In this document: positions 37,089 through 46,305 of the stretch, in pieces
How positions within the stretch are numbered: the stretch's first letter is position 1
How the letters are laid out: every line of letters begins with the position of its first letter
Assembly (NCBI RefSeq): GCF_003202155.1
Contig: NZ_QFLI01000009.1
Coordinates: 1 to 64,000 of the forward strand
Reading direction: 5' to 3'
Source of the DNA: Marinifilum breve
GTDB lineage: Bacteria; Bacteroidota; Bacteroidia; Bacteroidales; Marinifilaceae
Length of the DNA stretch: 64,000 nt
Notes under the pieces: model-generated
Told to the model about the DNA's origin: nothing
Database searches by the model: none
What the model saw: the letters and a program-made list of their open reading frames with translations, nothing else
Translations under genes and position numbers: made by a program

Positions 37089-38378
37089 ATGAGAATCGGG
37101 ATACTTATAGGACGAATAGGAGGTGTAGATGGAGTTGCATTAGAGACTGAAAAATGGATTAAAGTATTTCGAAAAATGGGTCACGAAGTGTTCACATTAT
37201 CTGGACAGTTCGAGGAAAGAAAATTAGATCCTCAGTTTGAAACATTGGTTCCGGAAATGTCTTTTTTCTCACCAGAAGGATTTTGGGGACAAAAGAAAGC
37301 TTTTCATTTTCCGGATAATAACTTGTCAGAGCTATTGGGGCACATAAACTTCTATGCCGATTTAATTGGGAATAAAATCATTGATTGGGCAAGAGAAAAG
37401 AAAATTGATGTTTTCGTTTCAGAGAATGCTTCAGCTTTGCCAGCGCATCTGGAAATGGGCTTAGGCATTAAGAAAGCAATTGTAGAACTTGGCTTGCCTA
37501 CCATTACTCACGATCATGATTTCTATTGGGAAAGAGGAGACAGATATCTGTCTCCATATCCAGAAATTAATCAAATAGTTGCCGAGAATTTTCCATTGCG
37601 ATTGCCAAATGTTTTTCATGCAGTAATTAATACTTACGGAAAAGATACTCTGCAAACACGATTCGATAGGGAATCAGTTGTTGTGCCAAATGTGATGAAT
37701 TTTGATTTGCCTTTTGGTGAAATCAACGAAACCAATATCAACTTAAAAAGAAATTTGGGTTTTAAGGAGAATGACTATATTCTTGCCCAAGTTACACGAA
37801 TTGTTCGCCGTAAAGGGATTGAAACAGCCATTCAGTTAATTCACATGCTCGATGATGCAAATGCGAAACTGGTAATTACTGGCAGTCATTCCGATGATGA
37901 GGGCAACGTTTATTACAATGAGCTGATTGAACAGATTCATGAATTGAAGTTGGAAGGACAAGTGATGTTTGCATCGCATATTATCAAGAACAATAGAAGA
38001 CAAACACCAGGAAGCAAATCCTATGCGCTTTCCGATGCCTATGCTCATGCCAAAGCAAGTACTTATTTTAGTACTTATGAAGGTTTTGGGAATGCATTTA
38101 TTGAATCGGTACTGGGAAAATGTCCAATATTTGTGAACAATTACAAGCCAGTTTATTGGCCTGACATTGGTAGCAAGGGATTTAAAACAGTTATGCTTGA
38201 GGACAATCTTATTACCGATAAAGCGTTAGAGGAAATGGAAGAGGTGATTCATAATGAAAAGCTAAATCGGGAAATCGGTGAGTACAATTATCAGTTGGGT
38301 AAGAAATATTTCTCTTTTGATACGCTGGAAGAAAAATTGGTTGAGCTTCTGGATAAAGCTGCCAAGTTCTCGGGTTAG
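37089..38378 (+). CDS. Family 4-type glycosyltransferase
   Basis: A 429-residue GT-B glycosyltransferase. The N-terminal domain starts with MRIGILIGRIGGVDGVALETEKW. The acceptor side has ITHDHDFYWERGDRY. The C-terminal donor domain has the arginine/lysine motif VTRIVRRKGIETAIQ and the EX7E-type motif STYEGFGNAFIES. The ITHDHDFYWER segment resembles mannosylglucosylglycerate synthase-like enzymes, but the sugar and acceptor cannot be told. It overlaps the next gene, on the opposite strand, by four bases. Confidence 0.85.
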   Translation: MRIGILIGRIGGVDGVALETEKWIKVFRKMGHEVFTLSGQFEERKLDPQFETLVPEMSFFSPEGFWGQKKAFHFPDNNLSELLGHINFYADLIGNKIIDWAREKKIDVFVSENASALPAHLEMGLGIKKAIVELGLPTITHDHDFYWERGDRYLSPYPEINQIVAENFPLRLPNVFHAVINTYGKDTLQTRFDRESVVVPNVMNFDLPFGEINETNINLKRNLGFKENDYILAQVTRIVRRKGIETAIQLIHMLDDANAKLVITGSHSDDEGNVYYNELIEQIHELKLEGQVMFASHIIKNNRRQTPGSKSYALSDAYAHAKASTYFSTYEGFGNAFIESVLGKCPIFVNNYKPVYWPDIGSKGFKTVMLEDNLITDKALEEMEEVIHNEKLNREIGEYNYQLGKKYFSFDTLEEKLVELLDKAAKFSG

Positions 38379-39169
38379 ATCAAAATTTTAAGCTCTGCCT
38401 GATTTGTTAGTTGATTGTTGGTAAAATCAATTCCTGAAATTAGATTTAATCCTGGCTTTTTACCGATTTCTAAAGATCCAAATTCATTATCGATTTTTAA
38501 ATTTTGTGCAGGATATAAACTTGCCCATTTTATAAGTTCCCAAACAGATAGTTTAGGGAATTTTTGCTGAATCAATTTTATTTCTTCAAAAATGGAAAGT
38601 CTTTGGTGTGTACCAAGCGATCCGGTTCCAATGCAAAATTGATGGTTATTGCTAACTTCCACTTCGCATATGTCCATTATCAAATGGTTTATTAATGAAA
38701 TGGAATTGGTATACACTTCATCATTACCTGCAAGCTGATAGATTAAATTTTCATCAGGTGTAACAAATTGAACCTTCGACTTCTCTTTATTTGATTGTGA
38801 ATCTTGATAAGGAAAGAGATCAGCAGCTGCTTTTGTTCCAAAAGCTTCCAAATGATTAATACTTCTTTGCACAGAAGAGAAATCAACTTGTAATGAATTT
38901 ACTTTTGATTTAAGATTGGCATTAAAATCACCAGTAGAACATGCTTTTAAATCTTTAGCTGTAAAACCACTATAAGAAAGCAAAGTAAAGGCATCAACAA
39001 AGCCTGGTACTATGGTTCCACCATAAAACTCAAGGTTTTCAATTTCCTTAAATTTGTTCTTGGTATCAATAATATCAATTATTTGGTTGGTATCATCAAG
39101 TACAATTATGCCATTTTTTAATGGGACTGAGCTGACTGGAAAAATATAATTTGCAGTTATTTTTCTCAT
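38375..39169 (-). CDS. Amidohydrolase-like protein without metal ligands
   Basis: A 264-residue protein. It starts like an amidohydrolase (ITANYIFPVSSVPLKNGIIVLDD) and ends like one (WASLYPAQNLKIDNEFGSLEIGKKPGLNLI). The strand-1 metal motif, usually GFxDxHxH, reads GFVDAFTLL. Length is about 100 residues short of family norms, and I see no other metal His. It probably has no hydrolase activity. It starts within the stop codon of the DUF4296 lipoprotein gene (ATGA overlap), so the two are translationally coupled. Confidence 0.68.
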   Translation of the reverse strand: MRKITANYIFPVSSVPLKNGIIVLDDTNQIIDIIDTKNKFKEIENLEFYGGTIVPGFVDAFTLLSYSGFTAKDLKACSTGDFNANLKSKVNSLQVDFSSVQRSINHLEAFGTKAAADLFPYQDSQSNKEKSKVQFVTPDENLIYQLAGNDEVYTNSISLINHLIMDICEVEVSNNHQFCIGTGSLGTHQRLSIFEEIKLIQQKFPKLSVWELIKWASLYPAQNLKIDNEFGSLEIGKKPGLNLISGIDFTNNQLTNQAELKILI

Positions 39170-39999
39170 CTTAAATCAGGAATAAATTCTCCTCGATCGA
39201 TGTGTCTTTCGATTTCACGATTAATCTCAGTTGTATCAGGTTTCATTTCAGGATTATAAATTTTAATATTCTTAATCTCATACTCCTGAGTAAATATTTT
39301 AAGATCATTATCCCATTTGAACAGATCACCTACCAAATGTGTATATGTGGTATCAGGATATTCTAACTGGATAGTGTAATTTTTAAAAATGGAATCTTTT
39401 TTAATCTTGATTGGATCGAAATGTACTTTTTGTGGACCGTTAGTGGTATCTTTTTTCCAGAAATAGGCTTCCATTGTAGGATTTTCCGTTTGGTCCTTTT
39501 GAAATATTCTGATATCAGCAGATACTGTGTAAATACCTCTTTCTTTGATAGGAATTCTAAAACTAAAAGTTGGTTTACCTTGCTTTGGAACAATCCAATG
39601 TTTTTTTCTTTTCCACAGGTTAATAGTATCCTGTTCTAGCTTTGCATTTTTTATATCAATGCGATACTTAGTCTCTAATCGGTTTAGAGAGTCAATCACC
39701 TTATCGTAAATTTTTGTGAAATTTGAAGTGTTCTCAGCATAATATGCAACGCATGAATCGAATTCTGCAGGTTGTAAATTATACTTTTCGTAAATGGAAT
39801 TGTAGTAATAACTTGGGCGATAATTTTTGCCAGCTCGGTAAATATTCTGCGCAGACATAGTACCATCTGCAATGTGAATATCAATTAGCATTTTTGTAAA
39901 TTCTTCCTGATTTAGTTTAGGAGGATTCTTTTTTTCCTTAGAGCAGGAAAATAGAAAAACCGAAATGGTGGCTATGGTAATTATCAATATCTTATTCAT
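39166..39999 (-). CDS. DUF4296-type lipoprotein
   Basis: I start at 39999 (MNKILIITIATISVFLFSCSKEK), which gives a clear lipoprotein signal; the frame extends 22 codons upstream to 40065 but that part is not signal-like. The 277-residue protein has an N-terminal DUF4296 part (EEFTKMLIDIHIADGTMSAQ, YYYNSIYEKYNLQPAEFDSC). The C-terminal half is beta-rich. It overlaps the amidohydrolase-like gene by four bases. Function unknown. Confidence 0.78.
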   Translation of the reverse strand: MNKILIITIATISVFLFSCSKEKKNPPKLNQEEFTKMLIDIHIADGTMSAQNIYRAGKNYRPSYYYNSIYEKYNLQPAEFDSCVAYYAENTSNFTKIYDKVIDSLNRLETKYRIDIKNAKLEQDTINLWKRKKHWIVPKQGKPTFSFRIPIKERGIYTVSADIRIFQKDQTENPTMEAYFWKKDTTNGPQKVHFDPIKIKKDSIFKNYTIQLEYPDTTYTHLVGDLFKWDNDLKIFTQEYEIKNIKIYNPEMKPDTTEINREIERHIDRGEFIPDLR

Positions 40000-40065
40000 C
40001 GAAAACTTAACTTGTTTGTGGGCAAAGATAACAATTGCTTGCGTAATCTTTGGATTTAGAAGCAA

Positions 40066-40818
40066 TCAGGTTGATTTTTTAATGTTTTTAAACAAATCGG
40101 AAGCAAATACAAAATCATTTAATGCCTGATTTTCGGTATTGAAGATTTGATCTTTGTTGCCTTCCCATGCCTTATATCCTTTACTAATGAAAAGTATTTT
40201 CTCACCAATTTCCATAACTGAATTCATGTCGTGAGTATTAATAATGGTTGTCATATCAAACTCTTTGGTGATTTCCTGAATCAAATTGTCAATAACAATT
40301 GCAGTTACTGGATCTAAACCAGAGTTTGGTTCATCACAAAATAGATACTTTGGATTTAAAGCGATTGCTCTCGCGATTGCCACACGTTTTTGCATACCAC
40401 CACTAATTTCAGCAGGGTAAAGATGGTTAGCATTTTGAATGTTTACTCTATCTAAACAAAAGGCTACCCTTTTACTCTTTTCTTTTTCCGACATGGTCGA
40501 GAACATGTCCAATGGAAACCTTACATTCTCTTCTACATTTAAAGAATCGAATAAGGCTCCACCTTGAAAGACCATTCCCATTTCCTTTCGGATTTCTTTT
40601 TTGCCTTTGTGATTTAGCTCAGTAAAATTTCTGTCGTTGTAGAAAATTGCACCATTATCAACATCATGTAAACCAATTATAGATTTAAGCAATACAGTCT
40701 TTCCTGATCCACTTTGGCCGATGATTAAATTGGTTTTACCTGATTCGAAGGTAATGGAGATATCGTTTAAGACTTTTAAATCGCCAAATGACTTATTTAC
40801 GTTTTCCAGTCTGATCAT
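40066..40818 (-). CDS. mlaF: Mla-type ABC transporter ATP-binding protein
   Basis: A 250-residue ATPase of the MlaF/Ttg2A type, part of phospholipid transport between the outer and inner membranes. Walker A is GQSGSGKT, the signature is ISGGMQKRVAIARA and Walker B is YLFCDEPNSGLDP. The Q-loop segment is MVFQGGALFDSLNV, typical for this family. It overlaps the permease gene by four bases. The MlaD-type (MCE) partner is not adjacent and must lie elsewhere. Confidence 0.88.
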   Translation of the reverse strand: MIRLENVNKSFGDLKVLNDISITFESGKTNLIIGQSGSGKTVLLKSIIGLHDVDNGAIFYNDRNFTELNHKGKKEIRKEMGMVFQGGALFDSLNVEENVRFPLDMFSTMSEKEKSKRVAFCLDRVNIQNANHLYPAEISGGMQKRVAIARAIALNPKYLFCDEPNSGLDPVTAIVIDNLIQEITKEFDMTTIINTHDMNSVMEIGEKILFISKGYKAWEGNKDQIFNTENQALNDFVFASDLFKNIKKST

Positions 40819-41555
40819 TTTAAGAGAATTTGTGTAAGTATCACATTAGCCAATAGTATTAAAATACTACTGTTTACAACTGCTTTTGTACTTGCTTTTC
40901 CAACTTCGAGTGCTCCACCTTTTACGTAATAACCATAGTATGATGGTACGGCTGTGATGATAAAGGCAAAAACAACTGTTTTTATTAATGAGTAAGTGAT
41001 ATAATAGGGGATAAAGCCATATTGAATACCATAAATAAATTCTGAAATTGGAACGGTTCCTGTTAAGTATCCTGCCGATAATCCACCCAATATCCCTACA
41101 AATACACTTAAAACATACAAGAATGGGTTAATAAAAATAGCGGCTACTATTTTGGGAAGGATTAAGTGGTTTGCAGAATTAATACCCATTATTTCCAATG
41201 CATCAATTTGCTCTGTAACTCTCATCGATCCAATTTCTGAAGCGATATTTGAACCAACTTTACCTGCAAGAATCAAACCTACAATGGTTGATGAAAACTC
41301 AAGAAGCATAGATTCCCTGGTTGTATAGCCTACCAAATAATCTGGCAAAAGTGGGTTAAGCATATTATATGCCGTTTGCAACGAAATAACGGCCCCCATG
41401 AATAGAGAAATAATTACTACGATCCCAATTGAATTGATTCCAAGCTTATGAATTTCCTTCACAATTTGTGAGAAAAATAACTTTCCCTTTTCTGGTTTGG
41501 AAAGAACCAAAAGAAGGAATCTAGAGAATTTACCAACGTGTTCAAACAGATTCAT
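40815..41555 (-). CDS. mlaE: Mla-type ABC transporter permease
   Basis: A 246-residue permease with about five to six membrane segments. The conserved MlaE core reads ESMLLEFSSTIVGLILAGKVGSNIASEIGSM, followed by TEQIDALEIMGINS. It forms the inner-membrane pore of lipid transport with the ATPase encoded next. The pair is transcribed away from manC. Confidence 0.88.
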   Translation of the reverse strand: MNLFEHVGKFSRFLLLVLSKPEKGKLFFSQIVKEIHKLGINSIGIVVIISLFMGAVISLQTAYNMLNPLLPDYLVGYTTRESMLLEFSSTIVGLILAGKVGSNIASEIGSMRVTEQIDALEIMGINSANHLILPKIVAAIFINPFLYVLSVFVGILGGLSAGYLTGTVPISEFIYGIQYGFIPYYITYSLIKTVVFAFIITAVPSYYGYYVKGGALEVGKASTKAVVNSSILILLANVILTQILLK

Positions 41556-41710
41556 AACTTAACTTGTTTACGATAAAAGTACAAATAATTTACTTATTGA
41601 ATCAGTTGAGTAGTTCGTGTTCAGTAATACCAAAACTATTTTTGATTTGAATTGAGTTTTCTGTATTTTAGGATATCTAATATTTATATGCATATTATTA
41701 ATAATCAAAT

Positions 41711-42799
41711 ATGAATCCTAATAACTACTGCGTAATAATGGCAGGTGGAGTCGGCTCTAGATTCTGGCCATTGAGTAAAAATCTGCGACCGAAACAATTT
41801 CTTGATATTCTTGGAACAGGTAAAACTTTAATTCGACATACCTTTGAAAGGTTTGCTTCTGTTTGCCCTGTTGAAAATTTCTTTGTGGTTACTAATGCCA
41901 TTTATAAGGATTTGGTATTGGAACAGATTCCTGAAATGAAGGAAGATCAGGTATTGTTGGAACCTTTAAGAAGAAATACAGCACCTTGTATTGCTTACGC
42001 GAATTATAAGATTTTAAAAAGAAATCCTAATGCGTCAGTAGTGGTTACTCCTGCTGATCATTTAATTCTGAACGAAGTAAAGTTTTTGGAGGTTTTAAAA
42101 GAAGGAATCGAATTTGTAAGTAATGAGGATAAACTACTAACACTAGGAATGAAGCCTAGCAGACCTGAAACTGGTTACGGTTATATTCAGGTTGGGAAAA
42201 AATCGGTAGAGAAATCTTCGGATATTTATCCTGTAAAGACATTTACCGAGAAACCGCATTTAGATTTGGCAAAAATATTTTATGAGTCAGGAGAGTTTTT
42301 CTGGAATTCAGGAATATTCTTGTGGTCATTACAAGCCATTCAGAATGCATTCAATAAGTTCTTGCCTGATGTAAATGCACTATTTGATTCAATTCTTGAG
42401 GATATTGATACAGCAAAAGAGCAAGATGCAATTGATAAGATTTACCCTGAGTGTCAGAATATCTCTATCGATTATGGCATTCTTGAAAAATCAGATAATG
42501 TATACGTATACTGTACCGAATTTGGTTGGTCTGATTTGGGAACCTGGGGATCAATGTATGAACACTCTACTAAAGACGATAATCAAAATGCCATTCAGGG
42601 AGAAAATGTAATGTTGTACGAATCGAAAGATTGTTTGGTAAATGCACCAAATGAAAAGTTGGTGGTTGTACAAGGTCTAAAGGATTATATTGTTGTGGAT
42701 ACCGATAAGACTCTGCTAATTTGCCGCAAGCGTGATGAGCAGGAGATTCGAAAGTTTGTGAACGATGTAAAAATAACAAAAGGAGAAGAGTATATTTAA
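41711..42799 (+). CDS. manC: Mannose-1-phosphate guanylyltransferase
   Basis: Makes GDP-mannose for surface polysaccharides. The N-terminal signature is MAGGVGSRFWPLSKNLRPKQF. The active-site region has VVTPADHLI and EKP (TFTEKPHLDLA). FFWNSGIFLWSL is another family motif. At 362 residues it is the single-domain form, without the C-terminal mannose-6-phosphate isomerase of long ManC proteins. It is a single gene with a shared terminator at 42820. Confidence 0.93.
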   Translation: MNPNNYCVIMAGGVGSRFWPLSKNLRPKQFLDILGTGKTLIRHTFERFASVCPVENFFVVTNAIYKDLVLEQIPEMKEDQVLLEPLRRNTAPCIAYANYKILKRNPNASVVVTPADHLILNEVKFLEVLKEGIEFVSNEDKLLTLGMKPSRPETGYGYIQVGKKSVEKSSDIYPVKTFTEKPHLDLAKIFYESGEFFWNSGIFLWSLQAIQNAFNKFLPDVNALFDSILEDIDTAKEQDAIDKIYPECQNISIDYGILEKSDNVYVYCTEFGWSDLGTWGSMYEHSTKDDNQNAIQGENVMLYESKDCLVNAPNEKLVVVQGLKDYIVVDTDKTLLICRKRDEQEIRKFVNDVKITKGEEYI

Positions 42800-42819
42800 T
42801 CTCAATATTTCAGCAAAAG

Positions 42820-42848
42820 AAAAGGACCTCAAATAGAGGTCCTTTTTT
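42820..42848. terminator. Bidirectional terminator between manC and gldN
   Basis: AAAAGGACCTC pairs with GAGGTCCTTTT around AAATA, T runs on both strands. Confidence 0.9.
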
Positions 42849-42869
42849 ATTTTGAATGCTTATTAAATT

Positions 42870-43715
42870 CTACCATTCCCAAAGGTCATGCTCATATTCG
42901 AAAATATCGTTCTTAATTCTTTCAGCTTCTAGCATCGAATTAATACCAACTGTATATTCGCTAATTCCTCGGTTGTTGTGTACGTTAGAAATTTGAGTGA
43001 TGTAACTTGAAAATCTTCTCTTCATGAATAAATCATCGAAAGAATAACGAGCTGCATCGTTAAAAGGATTAAATACCTCGTGGGTTGCTAGCAATGGTCT
43101 TGCCTCTGGAAAGTAGATCCAAAATAGCTGTTTCTTTTGTACACCATCCATTGCTGTATCGCCATCTTTTACATACTCACGAATTGGGCAAATACCAATA
43201 ATTCGAACTTGCATGGTTGAAGTTTGCTTATCGAAGAACCATTGCTCTTTTACCATATAGCGCTTCACATCGTCGGTGTGCATTTCTCCAGGAATAATGA
43301 CTGGTTCTAACTCACCGGTTAGCCTGTTGCGTTGCATTATGGTGTCAGCTTGCGCATCGAACTTCGCATGAATTTCGTCCAATGTCATTGGCTCTTTAAA
43401 TTCATCATCGGTTGTTGAATAGGCAGTTAAACCTTCATTCTCGATGCCGTACATCAATAAATCAATTAAGCTGTAACGATCGTCTTGTGGAGTAGTTGGA
43501 TAATACATAGGAAGGTTCATTTTTTCCCTTAAATCCACAATTCTCCAAACCAATTTCGACCACATTACATCCGATTCACGAATGTTTGAGAAAGGAATTG
43601 GTTTACGATTCTTAATGTGATTTTTACTGTACACACTGGTTGCTTTTGTTTGCGACATTACATTCGCAGAACAAAATAGTGCCAGACCAATTAATAGTAA
43701 TAAGCTTTTTTTCAT
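42870..43715 (-). CDS. gldN: Type IX secretion component GldN
   Basis: A 281-residue periplasmic protein with a signal peptide cleaved before Gln (VMSQTKATS). It has the GldN/PorN pattern: RESDVMWSKLVWRIVDLREKMN, MYGIENEGLTAYSTTDDEF, and WIYFPEARPLLATHEVFNPFND. GldN forms the ring of the T9SS with GldK at the outer membrane. Gene order gldK-L-M-N is the standard one, with 15 bases to gldM. It is the last gene of the operon. Confidence 0.92.
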   Translation of the reverse strand: MKKSLLLLIGLALFCSANVMSQTKATSVYSKNHIKNRKPIPFSNIRESDVMWSKLVWRIVDLREKMNLPMYYPTTPQDDRYSLIDLLMYGIENEGLTAYSTTDDEFKEPMTLDEIHAKFDAQADTIMQRNRLTGELEPVIIPGEMHTDDVKRYMVKEQWFFDKQTSTMQVRIIGICPIREYVKDGDTAMDGVQKKQLFWIYFPEARPLLATHEVFNPFNDAARYSFDDLFMKRRFSSYITQISNVHNNRGISEYTVGINSMLEAERIKNDIFEYEHDLWEW

Positions 43716-43730
43716 CGTATGTAAATTTTA

Positions 43731-45281
43731 TTACTCTATTCTAAATACAATAGCTGGTAGATTTCTGGTAACACCATCGGGACCTACCGCCCTAATATCT
43801 TCGATATAAACTTTGTTATTTCTTCTCAAATTTCTGAACATTTTAATTTGTTCAGGAGTGAAGGTATCCGTTCTTGAGACTTCGTCAACTGTAAATCCTT
43901 TTTGAATGGTTGATACCGTAAATCCTGTAATTTTAAATTCAAGATCAAAATCAAAATTATCCATTACAGCATCAACACCTTGTTGAGCCATCAGCAAGTT
44001 TTTCTTGATTTTACCACCACTCTTGTCTGCAATTTTGGCAACAGGATCTGGAATTGGTTTTACTCTAAAATCAACAGTTCTTAACGGTCTCCAATCTCCA
44101 TCGAAATTCGCTTCTACCTTAACTTTAGCAACACGTCCAACAACCTGAGGTTTTGCGATGTAATCATCACCTCTCTGAATTAGTTTTCCATTGGTCATTG
44201 TTGCTCGAATCTTATCTGAAGAGAACCCTGGAGCAGAAATACTCACTGGATTATCAACTCCAACATAGAATACATTCATTTTGGTTGGAGAAACTACTAC
44301 ATTTGGTTCTGCCACAATGTACTCTGATGAAAATTCAAGTTCTTTTTCAATTCCGGAAGGAGTTGTGTATGTAAGGATTCCTCCCCATTTTACCGGTCCA
44401 ACTTTATCTGCCTTAGCAGTGTAAGTTGCTCTTCCATCATTGTCATACTCTGTTAAAGCACCTCTTCTATCAACTACAACAGTAGGATACTGAGTGGTAT
44501 CTACAGCAGCTAAAAATACTTGAGCTTTATAAGTTTCACCCTTTAAAATATAACTTGAAGGGGCATATACTTCAGCTTTCAACTTGTTAAAGCTAAAAGA
44601 TTCTGCTTCAATTTGGTTGAATAGATAGTTTACGATATCAGATTCTGTATTCCTGATATCAGACTGCATTTTTGATAGAAGAGTAACCGCACCTACCAAT
44701 GGAGTATGGTTAAATAGTTTGGATTCCCATGAATAATTTGGATCTCCTTTTTTACTTTTCTCAGGTTTTGAAGTATCTAATGTTTCTTGAATTGCATGAC
44801 GAAGTCTTTCATCATTTTCATCAACATGATTCAAAACCAATTCTCGATAATTAGAAATGGCTTGTCTTAAATCTTTACCATGTCTTCCCACTATCATTAC
44901 TTCACCAGGAATATCAATATTATCTCTACTTTTGATATTCTTCATGTCATACTCTGGGCCATCAGCTTTCTCAACTATTTTTTCTTTTAACATTTGAATA
45001 TAGTTGAATAGACTATCAGATTGTATTCTAATATTTTGAGCGTATTCCCAAGATTCTTTTACTTTATTTTCATTTGCTTCGTAAGCAGTTTTGAATTCTC
45101 CGTAGGTAACGGCAGTTTTTTCTTCAAAAGTCGATATGGTTTTTGATAAACCATTATCAATTGTTGTAAAAGCGTCCAGTACTTCGTTTGATACATTTAT
45201 CGCCAACATTGCTGTCAGAAATAAATACATCATCCCAATCATCCGTTGCCGTGGCGTTTCTTTACAATTACTTGCTCCCAT
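43731..45281 (-). CDS. gldM: Type IX secretion motor subunit GldM
   Basis: A 516-residue protein with a single N-terminal membrane helix (GMMYLFLTAMLAINVSN) and a long periplasmic part with several Ig-like D1-D4 domains. The start MGASNCKETPRQRMIGMMY is typical of GldM/PorM. Together with GldL it forms the proton-driven motor that spans the periplasm and pulls on GldK/N. Spacing to gldL is 24 bases. Confidence 0.95.
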   Translation of the reverse strand: MGASNCKETPRQRMIGMMYLFLTAMLAINVSNEVLDAFTTIDNGLSKTISTFEEKTAVTYGEFKTAYEANENKVKESWEYAQNIRIQSDSLFNYIQMLKEKIVEKADGPEYDMKNIKSRDNIDIPGEVMIVGRHGKDLRQAISNYRELVLNHVDENDERLRHAIQETLDTSKPEKSKKGDPNYSWESKLFNHTPLVGAVTLLSKMQSDIRNTESDIVNYLFNQIEAESFSFNKLKAEVYAPSSYILKGETYKAQVFLAAVDTTQYPTVVVDRRGALTEYDNDGRATYTAKADKVGPVKWGGILTYTTPSGIEKELEFSSEYIVAEPNVVVSPTKMNVFYVGVDNPVSISAPGFSSDKIRATMTNGKLIQRGDDYIAKPQVVGRVAKVKVEANFDGDWRPLRTVDFRVKPIPDPVAKIADKSGGKIKKNLLMAQQGVDAVMDNFDFDLEFKITGFTVSTIQKGFTVDEVSRTDTFTPEQIKMFRNLRRNNKVYIEDIRAVGPDGVTRNLPAIVFRIE

Positions 45282-45305
45282 TTCAGCTTAGCTTGATTGT
45301 TAATA

Positions 45306-46259
45306 CTAGTTCTTCTTAGAATGATCCATTGCACTTAACATGTTACCGTAGATGGTATTTAATGCAGATAGATTTTGATTCAATTGTTCAGTTTCTTTGC
45401 GATAAGTTTGTGCATTCTCTAACGTTGCAGTAAGAGTTTGAAGCACCTTATCTAAATCCTGATGTACATTTTTGGCATTTTCCATCTGCTGATTACCTTG
45501 CTTTAATTGCAATTCGTAAATCGCATTCAGTGATGAAAGATTATTATTCATCGCCTCCATAGAGGTAATGAAATTGCCACTGTTTTCAGAAATTTTACCA
45601 AAGTCATTCTGTAATGATTGATCGATTTTCTGATATGAATTCAATAGGTTATTACCTGACTCGTTTACTTTATCCGCAAATTCTTTTCCTGAATTTTCAA
45701 CAGAAGAAGCTGCATTTTGGTATGAAGCACTTAGTTGATTTGCAGAATCAGAAAGTTGTTGTGTGCTATCGGCATATTTACCCGAAAATTCCCCAACAGA
45801 TTCTGAAGCTTTTTGCATGGTTTGAATGTATCCATCAGTAGCTGTAGCAGCATCTGATAGATTTGACAAATTATCAGCAGCATTGGTAAGCTTAGCTATA
45901 CCTTGGCTTAGGTGTGACAATTTATCTGGTTCAACACTAATTTTTTCAAGTAATTGTTGCAACTGTTCTAAGCCTTCAACTTGAACTCCGCCACCTTTTA
46001 CCATTTGTTCGCGTGGTTCCAAACCAATTAGTTCAGGATATACCAAACTCCAATCTGGTTGTTCGTGTGGTGGTTCAAATGCTGAAAAGAAGAAAATAAT
46101 TGCCTCAACAGACATACCTACTGACAAAAGTAAGCCTGCATAAGGGTAATGCATAATTTTAAACAAGGCACCAATTAGTACGACGGAAGCCCCCCAACCA
46201 TACACGTAGCCCATAAATTTTTTCCATCTCGGAGATTGTACCAGTTCTGTAATATTCAT
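45306..46259 (-). CDS. gldL: Type IX secretion motor subunit GldL
   Basis: A 317-residue inner-membrane protein with two N-terminal membrane helices and a large cytoplasmic coiled-coil part (residues 90-300, with many Ser/Asn/Gln). Compared by eye with Flavobacterium GldL, the motor residues Y13, K27, H30 and E49 match Y20 (VYGWG), K34 and H37 (FKIMHY) and E52 (SVEAIIF) here. The proton-pathway residues are therefore all present. The cytoplasmic part is longer than in Flavobacterium. Confidence 0.93.
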   Translation of the reverse strand: MNITELVQSPRWKKFMGYVYGWGASVVLIGALFKIMHYPYAGLLLSVGMSVEAIIFFFSAFEPPHEQPDWSLVYPELIGLEPREQMVKGGGVQVEGLEQLQQLLEKISVEPDKLSHLSQGIAKLTNAADNLSNLSDAATATDGYIQTMQKASESVGEFSGKYADSTQQLSDSANQLSASYQNAASSVENSGKEFADKVNESGNNLLNSYQKIDQSLQNDFGKISENSGNFITSMEAMNNNLSSLNAIYELQLKQGNQQMENAKNVHQDLDKVLQTLTATLENAQTYRKETEQLNQNLSALNTIYGNMLSAMDHSKKN

Positions 46260-46305
46260 GTCGGATTTATTGAATAGGTCTAAAAATAAATAGTTAATGA
46301 GTAGA

